This document shows positions 17,249-24,820 of a stretch of 57,084 nucleotides of DNA, piece by piece. The stretch spans positions 1-57,084 of the forward strand of contig JASJDM010000051.1 of the NCBI GenBank assembly GCA_030065125.1, read 5' to 3'. Source of the DNA: Lysobacterales bacterium. GTDB lineage: Bacteria > Pseudomonadota > Gammaproteobacteria > Xanthomonadales > SZUA-38. The translations under genes and the position numbers were made by a program. A model generated the notes under the pieces. It had not been told where the DNA came from and made no database searches. It was given only the letters and a program-made list of their open reading frames with translations. Numbering within the stretch: position 1 is the first letter of the stretch; every line of letters starts with the position of its first letter.

Positions 17249-18208
17249 TCAAGCGCGAGCCGTCAGGACGCAGCGCTTCGGTGCGGGGTAGCCCTCTACA
17301 GTGACCGCGGGATTTTCCGGATTCAGGAACTGGGGCAGGGAGTGGAATCGCATCCAGTCTGTCGAGCGTTGTTCCTGCGGGGTGGTGGCGGTGGTGTCCA
17401 CGACTTTAACCTGCCTGAATCCACAGCGACGGGCCCATGCGGCCAGCGCATCCACCGACGGGATGAACCAGACGTTACGCATGCGGGCATAGCGATCGCG
17501 AGGAATCAGTACCTCTCTTTCGCCGCCCTCGATAACCAGGGTTTCCAGCACCAGTTGCCCGCCCGAACGCAGGAGGCTGCGGCAACGCAACAGGTGATCC
17601 ATGGGAGATCGGCGATGGTACAGGACACCCATGGAGAAAACCGTGTCAAAACCGGTCAGATTGCCAGGCAGGTCATCGGTGGCCAGGGGCAGTACCCAGG
17701 CCCGTGGATCATCGATAAAGTGCTGAACGGCCTGGAACTGCATCACAAACAGCAGCGTTGGGTCTATTCCGATGACCAGCCCGGCCCCGGCGCCCAGGGC
17801 TCTCCAGCAGTGATAGCCGTTGCCGCAGCCGATATCGAGCACCCGGCGTTCATCCAGCGGATCCAGGGCGGCGCTCAGCCGATCCCATTTCAGGTCCGAT
17901 CGCCATTCGGTATCGATGTCGACGCCCAGCAGGTGATAAGGGCCCTTGCGCCACGGATGCAGCTGCTGCAGCTGCTCCTCCAGAGCCGAGGGACTCATGT
18001 CCATTTCGCCTTCTACGGTGATAGCGCTGTTGTCCAGGTCGATATGCCTGACCCGGACCGGTGGCAGGCTGTCCAGGGCCATACGCCAGCGCGAATAATC
18101 CCCGTGACCCGCGGATGACAGGCGCTGCTTCACCAGTGGCGCCGCCCCGATGATCCAGTCCGCGATGGGTCCAGGTTCCACGGACCGGGCCAGTGACATC
18201 AGATCCAT
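17249..18208 (-). CDS. cmoB: tRNA U34 carboxymethyltransferase CmoB
   Basis: CmoB uses carboxy-SAM made by CmoA to convert ho5U34 to cmo5U34 in tRNAs that read four-fold degenerate codons. The 319-residue protein has the SAM-binding motif VLDIGCGNGYHCWRALGAGA, GIDPTLLFVMQF, the GVLYHRRSPMDHL segment and LVIEGGEREVLIPRDRYARM, all CmoB hallmarks. It follows cmoA after nine bases on the same strand, the usual pairing. With TrhO at 11,831-12,793, three enzymes of the ho5U/cmo5U pathway are encoded within 8 kb. Confidence 0.96.
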   Translation of the reverse strand: MDLMSLARSVEPGPIADWIIGAAPLVKQRLSSAGHGDYSRWRMALDSLPPVRVRHIDLDNSAITVEGEMDMSPSALEEQLQQLHPWRKGPYHLLGVDIDTEWRSDLKWDRLSAALDPLDERRVLDIGCGNGYHCWRALGAGAGLVIGIDPTLLFVMQFQAVQHFIDDPRAWVLPLATDDLPGNLTGFDTVFSMGVLYHRRSPMDHLLRCRSLLRSGGQLVLETLVIEGGEREVLIPRDRYARMRNVWFIPSVDALAAWARRCGFRQVKVVDTTATTPQEQRSTDWMRFHSLPQFLNPENPAVTVEGYPAPKRCVLTARA

Positions 18209-18217
18209 CAGCGTGGT

Positions 18218-18949
18218 CTATCGAATGGCGATCATTGAACAGAAGTTGAGACTCTGGAACCAGGTGCTGACCATTGAGAAACCGGCATCGCCCATGCGCC
18301 GGGTATGGTCTTCCAGGGTTTCCGGTACCAGCACGTCTTCCAGGGCATCCCGCTTGCGGGAAATCTCCAGGTCGCTGTAGCCGTTGGCCCGTTTGAACTG
18401 GTGGTGCCGCTCGATCATCCATTGATCAAGCGCTGGATCCGTGAACCGGATCTTTTCTGACAGGATCAGGGCGCCGCCATCCACCAGGCCCTGATAGATC
18501 CGTTGAATCAGCTCATCCCGTTGGGCCGGAGGGACAAACTGCAGGGTGTAGTTCATCACCACCAGGCAGGCGTTGCTGATATCGACCTTCCGGATGTCCT
18601 GCAGCAGCACCCGTACCGCGCTGTCCGGGTATTCCCCGTGCAGCACCTGCTCGCAGCTTTTGACCATGGCGGCGGAGCTGTCGACCGCCACCAGCGCCAC
18701 GTCCCGGTCCCGGGTGCCGTTGAGAATGGCCAGGGACGCCGCCCCCAGGGAACAACCCAGGTCGAAACAGCAGCTTCCGTCCCGGGCGAAGTGGGCAGCC
18801 ATCTGGCTGATGCCCTGGAGGGTCTCGCGATAGCCCGGTACCGAGCGTTCAATCATGTCGGGAAACACATCAACCACCGCCTGGTTGAATTCAAACGGTG
18901 AGGGGTGGCCCTGGCCCGATTCAAACAGTCGGTCTTTGCCGCTGACCAT
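18218..18949 (-). CDS. cmoA: Carboxy-S-adenosyl-L-methionine synthase CmoA
   Basis: CmoA makes carboxy-SAM from SAM and prephenate. In 243 residues it shows the FEFNQAVVDVFPDMIERSVPGY start region, the SAM motif CFDLGCSLGAASLAIL, VAVDSSAAMVKSCEQ, LQDIRKVDISNACLVVMNYTLQFV and the C-terminal WFQSLNFCSMIAI. The family is well conserved and the length is normal. It is the first gene of the cmoA-cmoB pair, and the two SpoIIAA-like genes and modA follow on the same strand. Confidence 0.96.
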   Translation of the reverse strand: MVSGKDRLFESGQGHPSPFEFNQAVVDVFPDMIERSVPGYRETLQGISQMAAHFARDGSCCFDLGCSLGAASLAILNGTRDRDVALVAVDSSAAMVKSCEQVLHGEYPDSAVRVLLQDIRKVDISNACLVVMNYTLQFVPPAQRDELIQRIYQGLVDGGALILSEKIRFTDPALDQWMIERHHQFKRANGYSDLEISRKRDALEDVLVPETLEDHTRRMGDAGFSMVSTWFQSLNFCSMIAIR

Positions 18950-18966
18950 GGAAAACTGTTTGTCGG

Positions 18967-20244
18967 CTACAGCCGGCTGCGGGCAAACCTGACCATCAGC
19001 TCCACGCCAATGGGCAGTACGCCTTCGTCAGCGAAGAACAGCGGCGAGTGGTTGGTTGGCGCCGCTTCCGGATCCTGGCCCCGGGGCGTGGCTCCCAGGA
19101 ACACGAAAAAGCCCGGCACCTCCCGTGCGTAGTAGGCAAAATCTTCCGCCCCGGTAATCAGCGGCGTCTGGATGACATTTTCCTTGCCCAGCACTTCCCT
19201 CAGCAGCGGCACGGAATGCTCGGTCAGTCCGGGGTCGTTGACAGTCACCGGGTACTGGGTACCGCCCAGGCTGAACTCTGCCTCGGCGCCGGCTGCCAGT
19301 GCCGTGTTTTCGGCCATTCGGCGAATTTCGTCATGGATGGTCAGGCGCATTTCCGGATCGAAGGTTCGAATGGTGCCCCACAGTTCCGCGCTGTCCGGAA
19401 TGATGTTGTTGCGGATACCGCCCTGCATGGATCCCACAGAAATAATCGCTGGCGCCCGGGTCACGTCAACCTTGCGGGAGGCGATGGTTTGCAGGCCCAG
19501 GAGGATCTGGGCCGCGGTGACGTTGGAATCAACGCCCTGCCAGGGCCGGGAGGCGTGGGCCTGTTTGCCGCGAACGACAATTTTGAAGCTGTCAGCCGCC
19601 GCCATCATGGCCCCGGACCGATAACCCGCCATGCCGACGTTGAGGCCGGCCCCTACGTGCAGTCCGAAAACCGTCTCCGGCTGATACTTGCGGAACAGCC
19701 CTTGCTCCAGCATCAACTGGGCGCCGCCTTTTTCGCCCTCCGGAGGACCTTCCTCGGCAGGCTGAAAGATAAAAAGCACGTTGCCCGCGAGCTTGTCCTG
19801 CTGGGCTGCCAGAACCTCGGCCGCCCCCATGAGAATGGCGACGTGCATGTCGTGTCCGCAGGCATGCATGACGCCCACTTCCTGCCCCCGGTATTGGGTA
19901 GTGACCTTGGAGGCAAACGGCAGGTCCACCTGCTCGGTGACCGGCAGCGCATCCATATCCGCCCGCAGCGCCACCGTGGGTCCCGGTGAGCCACCCCGCA
20001 GCAGCCCTGCGACGCCGGTGTAGGCAATTCCCGCTTCTACCTCCATTCCCAACCCCCTGAGATGGTCTTCCACCAGGGCGGCGGTGCGGAATTCCCGGTT
20101 GCCGAGCTCCGGGTTGGCATGGATGTCGCGGCGCCAGGACACCACCTTGGGTTCGACCGCACGAACCGCATCGGAGATGTTGGCAGCAGGGGCCGGCAGG
20201 GCCCAGGCCAGGACAGGCAGTAGCAGAACGATCAGTCGGAGCAT
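18967..20244 (-). CDS. Secreted M20-family amidohydrolase
   Basis: A 425-residue metallohydrolase with an N-terminal signal peptide (cleavage likely after PAPAA). The M20D pattern is visible: RRDIHANPELGNREF, ALRADMDALPV, MHACGHDMHVAILMG with metal-binding Cys/His, IFQPAEEGPPEGEKGG with the catalytic Glu, and HVGAGLNVG. A dimerisation domain with KQAHASRPWQGVDSN follows, and ITGAEDFAYYAREVPGFFVFLG carries the last metal ligand. It is related to N-acyl-amino acid and hippurate hydrolases, but is probably periplasmic. It is divergent from the FabH-like gene and lies 18 bases upstream of cmoA. Confidence 0.9.
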   Translation of the reverse strand: MLRLIVLLLPVLAWALPAPAANISDAVRAVEPKVVSWRRDIHANPELGNREFRTAALVEDHLRGLGMEVEAGIAYTGVAGLLRGGSPGPTVALRADMDALPVTEQVDLPFASKVTTQYRGQEVGVMHACGHDMHVAILMGAAEVLAAQQDKLAGNVLFIFQPAEEGPPEGEKGGAQLMLEQGLFRKYQPETVFGLHVGAGLNVGMAGYRSGAMMAAADSFKIVVRGKQAHASRPWQGVDSNVTAAQILLGLQTIASRKVDVTRAPAIISVGSMQGGIRNNIIPDSAELWGTIRTFDPEMRLTIHDEIRRMAENTALAAGAEAEFSLGGTQYPVTVNDPGLTEHSVPLLREVLGKENVIQTPLITGAEDFAYYAREVPGFFVFLGATPRGQDPEAAPTNHSPLFFADEGVLPIGVELMVRFARSRL

Positions 20245-20364
20245 ATCGCGGTCCTTCAGCGTGGAGCTGGAACCCTAGCGCCTTGCCTGACTGAACTGCA
20301 AGCCTGTTGCAACATTTGTCCCAGCGTGTAATGTCATGCCAAACAACCATAAGGCAAACATGGC

Positions 20365-21453
20365 ATGACCAATGCGGTGATTACCGGGTGGGGAAAGTGC
20401 ACGCCGCCGTCCGTCCTGACCAACCACGATCTGGCTACGTTCCTTGATACGTCCGACGAATGGATTCAGGCCCGTACCGGGATCCAGGAGCGCCGTATCA
20501 GCAACGTGGCGGTGTCTGACATGGCCGAGGTAGCGGCGCGCCATGCCCTGGCATGTGCGGGCGTGGACGCCGCTGATGTTGACCTGGTGATCCTGGCCAC
20601 GGCCTGTCCGGACACCATGGTGCCTTCGGCAGCTGCACGTCTGCAGAAGCTGCTGGGCGCCCACCAAGCCGCCGTATTGGATATGAACGCTGCCTGCACC
20701 GGGTTTGTGTACGGTCTTTCTGCCGCACGCTCGGCGGTGGTGGCGGGCGATCATCAGACCGTCCTGCTGGTCGGTGCCGAAAAGATGACCTGGTACCTGG
20801 ACTGGACCCATCGTGACACGGCGGTGCTGTTTGGCGATGGTGCCGGTGCGGTGGTGATTCAGCCCGGCGAGGACGCGGAAGCCGGTATCTTCAGCGGCGC
20901 CCTGGGCTGCGACTATGAAGGTCAGGACGCCCTCAAGATTCCCGACTACGGCACCTCGGACGATCGCTACAGCGGGCCCAAGGGCAAGTTCACCTTCCAG
21001 TTCGACGGCCGGGAGATTTTCAAACGTGCCGTGGTGGGCATGGGAAACGCCGCGGTGAGGGCGCTGGAAAAGGCCGGGATTGCGGCTGACGAAATCGACC
21101 TGGTGGTGCCGCACCAGGCCAACATTCGCATTATCGAGGCGCTGGTCAACCGCCTCAAACTGCCCATGTCCAAGGTCATGATCAACATTCAGAAGTACGG
21201 CAACACATCCGCTGCCACCATTCCCATCGCGCTGTGCGAAGCCGTTGAAGAGGGACGGGTCCGACCGGGATCCAATATCCTGACAGCGGCGTTCGGCGCC
21301 GGGCTGACCTGGGGGAGCATGGTGTTGCGCTGGACCCGCAGAGTCAGGCCGGTGGCGACCAGCCAGGCCGCGCTGCCGCCCTGTGATCGTAGCGGGTTGG
21401 AGTTGCTGAGTGAGGCTATCGGCCACAGCCGCAGGCTGGCAACCCCGGGCTGA
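20365..21453 (+). CDS. 3-oxoacyl-ACP synthase III (FabH-like)
   Basis: A thiolase-fold condensing enzyme of 362 residues. The catalytic triad is complete: Cys in NAACTGFVYGLS, His in VVPHQANIRII and Asn in IQKYGNTSAAT. RTGIQERRI and GDGAGAVVI are also typical of KAS III. It primes fatty-acid or related acyl chains by condensing an acyl-CoA with malonyl-ACP. It is not in a fab cluster, so it may be a second, specialised copy. The last 40 or so residues after MVLRWTR extend beyond the usual KAS III end and are unlike the family. A possible operator-like inverted repeat (GTCATGCC at 20333-20340 and GGCATGAC at 20362-20369) flanks the start region. Confidence 0.9.
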   Translation: MTNAVITGWGKCTPPSVLTNHDLATFLDTSDEWIQARTGIQERRISNVAVSDMAEVAARHALACAGVDAADVDLVILATACPDTMVPSAAARLQKLLGAHQAAVLDMNAACTGFVYGLSAARSAVVAGDHQTVLLVGAEKMTWYLDWTHRDTAVLFGDGAGAVVIQPGEDAEAGIFSGALGCDYEGQDALKIPDYGTSDDRYSGPKGKFTFQFDGREIFKRAVVGMGNAAVRALEKAGIAADEIDLVVPHQANIRIIEALVNRLKLPMSKVMINIQKYGNTSAATIPIALCEAVEEGRVRPGSNILTAAFGAGLTWGSMVLRWTRRVRPVATSQAALPPCDRSGLELLSEAIGHSRRLATPG

Positions 21454-21478
21454 TCCGGACCGTCAGCGCCCGAAAGAT

Positions 21479-21883
21479 TCAGCCGGCGTCGTCCAGCGGA
21501 ACCACACCGTCGGCCTTGCCCGATCGGGCCATCTTGAGGGCGCGGCGCGCGCTGGAGGCGGCCACGGTGCAATTCCAGCGAAACTCCTGGCTTTTAAGCC
21601 GCCCGGCGTGCCAGTGGCTGGCACGGCGTCCGGGCTGGATGCCAAATCCGGCCACCAGCATAAGCAGCAGCAGGCTGCGCAGAGCCGGGTGGTCGACCAG
21701 GCCTCCGGTCAGCTGCATCAGCTCAAACATCAGGGTGCTCCAGGCCACCAGGTAAAGCGTCACTGAGCCGAGTCCGCAGGTGGCAGACCACACCGAAGGC
21801 GCCAGGAACGCCGGCCACGAAAAGCCGCGCGCCACCGCCGCGTGGCCGTAGCGGGGATGCCGGTAGATATCAAAAACCTTCAT
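21479..21883 (-). CDS. DUF2628-like membrane protein
   Basis: A 134-residue protein whose start MKVFDIYRHPRYGHAAV, followed by GFSWPAFLAPSVW, is characteristic of DUF2628 proteins. Two hydrophobic segments follow (around GSVTLYLVAWSTLMFEL and LRSLLLLMLVAGFGI), so it should sit in the inner membrane. The C-terminal third is charged and cytoplasmic or periplasmic. The family has no known function. It is convergent with the FabH-like gene, with 25 bases between stops. Confidence 0.75.
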   Translation of the reverse strand: MKVFDIYRHPRYGHAAVARGFSWPAFLAPSVWSATCGLGSVTLYLVAWSTLMFELMQLTGGLVDHPALRSLLLLMLVAGFGIQPGRRASHWHAGRLKSQEFRWNCTVAASSARRALKMARSGKADGVVPLDDAG

Positions 21884-22012
21884 CGGGCTGGGAACGGTTC
21901 TTTTTCTGACATTGTCGGGTGCCGACCGGGACCCTGCATGTGCCGAAAGGCTGTCCGTATCAACCCTGGTTGAAACAACGCTGAACGCCGCAACCGCCGG
22001 GTTCAGGTACGG

Positions 22013-23062
22013 CTAGTGCTGTTCCAGCTGGTAAAACTCCAGCAGCGCGCCGTCGGGACCCGGCAGCGACAGAACCTGGGCCCGGCCGTAGGGCGGCAAC
22101 GCCAGGGAGACCGGACCGGACTCCACAACCACGCCCCGGCTGCCCAGGAAATCGATGAAGCCGGGCATATCACGCACCGGGAAGCGCAGCATCAGGATTC
22201 CCAGGTTCGGCGGAACGGCACGAGCAGAAAAATCGGCGCCGGTGGCGCCGTCGTAGGACAGCAGCTCCACGGATCCCTCATTGCTGCCCTCGGGATGGAC
22301 GATGTAGACGTGTCGCCTGATTTCGCTGCTGAGGTTGTGGGGCAATCCCAGCACGTTGGGGCCGGGTTCGGCGCTGGCCCGGTGGCTTTCCAGGTACACC
22401 TGGAATCCCAGCTGGTCCACGTAAAAACGCCGCGCGTCCCCGATGTCCGAGACGATCTGGGTGGCGTTGAAAAACCGACTGAATTCCCGCAGCTGGGGCC
22501 AGCCCTCCAGCGGCGGCTGCACCCGCTCGATCATAGCCAGCACGACACCGTCAGGTCCGCGGGCCAGCCATTCCTTGACGACGAACGGGCCGAAGCTGAA
22601 CTGGACCGGGTCGGATACCGACTGCCAGTTTCGTGCCTGCAACTGGCGGAACTTGCTCTCCATGTCCAGGATGCGAATATTGGCGTCGAACCATCCGCCG
22701 GTATCCCAGCTCTGGGCATTGGACCGGATCTGCAGCTGCGGCAGCCCCTGGAATCGGATCAGCCGCACGTAACCCCTGGAAGTGCCGGGGTTGCCCAGCA
22801 GCACTTCGTCCCAGCGGCTGTCCAGAGGCAGCTGCCAGAGGCGGCTCCAGCCCGGTTCGGAGGGGCCATCATGGACCACCCGGTACCCTGCCACCTCACG
22901 GAAGAACCGAACGTAACCGTTCAGGTCGGACACGCTCAGCACCACCTCCTGGTAGCCGCCGGTGATGAAGGGGTGGCCAGCTTCCTCGCTGGCCGGGGCG
23001 GCGCCGCCCCAGCTCAGGGCCAGCAGCAGGGTCCACTGCAGAATCAGTCGGCGTTCAGTCAT
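22013..23062 (-). CDS. Secreted double-VOC (glyoxalase-fold) protein
   Basis: About 349 residues with a signal peptide (hydrophobic segment ending near GGAAPASEE). Two vicinal-oxygen-chelate modules follow: roughly residues 30-160, with VVLSVSDLNGYVRFFREVAGY, and 190-345, with QIVSDIGDARRFYVDQLGF and a late DGALLEFYQLE. In VOC enzymes the late Glu coordinates metal, and here GALLEFY provides one. Substrate is unknown; extradiol dioxygenase, glyoxalase or binding functions are all possible. The secretion signal is unusual for VOC proteins. The 5' end overlaps the mscS-like gene, so the three genes from 24,685 leftward are probably one operon. Confidence 0.8.
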   Translation of the reverse strand: MTERRLILQWTLLLALSWGGAAPASEEAGHPFITGGYQEVVLSVSDLNGYVRFFREVAGYRVVHDGPSEPGWSRLWQLPLDSRWDEVLLGNPGTSRGYVRLIRFQGLPQLQIRSNAQSWDTGGWFDANIRILDMESKFRQLQARNWQSVSDPVQFSFGPFVVKEWLARGPDGVVLAMIERVQPPLEGWPQLREFSRFFNATQIVSDIGDARRFYVDQLGFQVYLESHRASAEPGPNVLGLPHNLSSEIRRHVYIVHPEGSNEGSVELLSYDGATGADFSARAVPPNLGILMLRFPVRDMPGFIDFLGSRGVVVESGPVSLALPPYGRAQVLSLPGPDGALLEFYQLEQH

Positions 23063-24140
23063 TGGGTTCATGGTCCAGGCTGCGGTGGGTCAGCGGCGTA
23101 TTGAGACCGATGCCGGCCTCCACCGAGGCCAGGTGGGCGCCGTGGTTGATGGCCATGCGGGCCTGGTTCAGTCGATAAACGTTGCCGATGGTGAAAAACA
23201 GGCGCCAGGTGATGGCGTGATCACCGTTCTGCCAGATATGCGTGGCCGGCTGTTGTTCCTTGTTGACGGCGTTTTCCTTGTCGCAGGCCAGTTCCCAGGC
23301 CCGCTGCAGCATGGCCTGTACCTGTTCAGCCGGGGCGTCGTAGCCAATGTTGAAGTCGATATAGTCACGCAGGCCGCCACCGCCAGCCCGGCTGAGGACT
23401 TCCAGCTTGGCCCCTCGCAGCCGGGTGTTGGGGATGATAATGACGTGCCGGTGAGTCAGGTCGCGCAGGGTGGTCTGCATCAGGCTGGTTTTCAGGACCA
23501 CCCCTAGCAGGTCCAGCTCAGGGGCCCGGATCACGGCGCCGGGCTCCACGTCCCCGTTGTAGAGCAGGATCAGGCCGCCGATGTTGTCCGGAAGCCACAC
23601 GTCCTTGGTGAAGAACAGCAGCAGGGCCAGGGCGCCCAGCACGCTGGTTTTCTCCAGCCAGTTCTGCATGCCCCAGATGGACAACACCATGAGCAGGCCA
23701 ACGATGATGATGCCCACCAGGAACAGCAGGGAGAGCATCTCCGCCTGATAGGTCACGGAAAACACGGCCTGGCCCTCGATTTCGCGGGTGCGGCCATAGC
23801 GCCGCAGAAGCCACGCGTGGCCACCGATGTACAGGGCATATCCAGCCAGGATCACCAGTCCGGTGAGGGACAGCTGGCGCAGCACGTCGCAGTCCCGGTT
23901 TGCATCCGGACAGAGCAGGCGAGACTCCACCTCGGTGAAGATGGACAGGGCATATACCACCAGCAGTGCCGCCGACATGATGCGCAGGGCGATCAGGCGG
24001 TTGCCGCGGGAGGTGGGGGCGGCCTTGGCCAGCCAGTTGGCCATGGGTCCCGAAAAAATCAGCAGAAACAGGTTGGCGAAAACCACAAACCTGTCGAAAA
24101 CGCTCAGCTGCCCGAAGGCATTGGCCAGGAACTCCATCAA
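23055..24140 (-). CDS. MscS-family mechanosensitive channel
   Basis: A 361-residue membrane protein with four to five membrane spans before a MscS core. The core begins with the pore-lining helix, then DNIGGLILLYNGDVEPGAVIRA and DLLGVVLKTSLMQTTLRDLTHRHVIIIPNTRLRG, the MscS beta-domain pattern in which a conserved loop carries a nucleus like IPN. It probably opens on membrane tension to release solutes. The start overlaps the SRPBCC gene stop by four bases and the stop region overlaps the VOC gene start. Confidence 0.85.
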   Translation of the reverse strand: MMEFLANAFGQLSVFDRFVVFANLFLLIFSGPMANWLAKAAPTSRGNRLIALRIMSAALLVVYALSIFTEVESRLLCPDANRDCDVLRQLSLTGLVILAGYALYIGGHAWLLRRYGRTREIEGQAVFSVTYQAEMLSLLFLVGIIIVGLLMVLSIWGMQNWLEKTSVLGALALLLFFTKDVWLPDNIGGLILLYNGDVEPGAVIRAPELDLLGVVLKTSLMQTTLRDLTHRHVIIIPNTRLRGAKLEVLSRAGGGGLRDYIDFNIGYDAPAEQVQAMLQRAWELACDKENAVNKEQQPATHIWQNGDHAITWRLFFTIGNVYRLNQARMAINHGAHLASVEAGIGLNTPLTHRSLDHEPND

Positions 24141-24685
24141 GGTGAGGCTTCCCGGTCCAGGGGTTGGCCGTCCAGGTGGCGCTGCAGTCGGCCCAGCTGC
24201 AGGGCCAGCACGCCATCCACTGCGGGCGCCCAGGCGCCCAGGCCAGACGGCAGGTATCCGCCCACGCGATAGGTGAGGGTAATGGTGGTTTGCTGGTCAC
24301 CGTCCGGGTCTCCAGTCTCCAACAGAAAGGTCATGCTGCCTTGGAGTGCATGTTCCTGCAGCGGTCCCAGGCCGCCGGTCAACCGCAGCATCCGCCCCGG
24401 TTCGGCGTATACGACCTGCAGGTGCCGGACGCCGCCGGAGCGGTGGGCCTCGCAGAAGCAGCCCAGCGGTCTGGGCTCAATGGACAGGGCAGCGGCATCG
24501 CCGAAAAAAGTGTGGTCGGGGTGCCACCACTGGCCCACTTCATCCACCAGTGCGGTCCAGGCCCGCTGCGGGGATACCGAGGCGGTGACCCGGTTCACGG
24601 TCTCAAATCCGACATCGGACTGAGCCGTTAGTTCGGCCTGGGCGGTCCCGGCAAACATCAGCAGGGCAGCTGCGAGGTATTTCAT
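24137..24685 (-). CDS. Secreted SRPBCC-family protein
   Basis: A 182-residue protein with a signal peptide (MKYLAAALLMFAGTAQA). The mature part has the START/SRPBCC pattern: VNRVTASVSPQRAWTALVDEVGQWWHPDHTFFG near the start, LRLTGGLGPLQEHALQGSMTF in the middle, and a long C-terminal helix (GVLALQLGRLQRHLDG). Such domains bind hydrophobic ligands, and this one would do so in the periplasm. ATG 24685 gives the clean signal peptide; an ATG four codons upstream is also open. It heads the operon with the mscS-like and VOC genes. Confidence 0.8.
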   Translation of the reverse strand: MKYLAAALLMFAGTAQAELTAQSDVGFETVNRVTASVSPQRAWTALVDEVGQWWHPDHTFFGDAAALSIEPRPLGCFCEAHRSGGVRHLQVVYAEPGRMLRLTGGLGPLQEHALQGSMTFLLETGDPDGDQQTTITLTYRVGGYLPSGLGAWAPAVDGVLALQLGRLQRHLDGQPLDREASP

Positions 24686-24820
24686 GGTTGGACTCACCGT
24701 CGTTTTTGCGATGATATCACCGAGACGAAGGCTTCATGGCCCGACCCGGCGCCGCGGACTTGACTTGCCTTCGGCCAGGGAGTCCAATCCCGCGTGCCGT
24801 CGCCTGCGCCCCGGAATGCC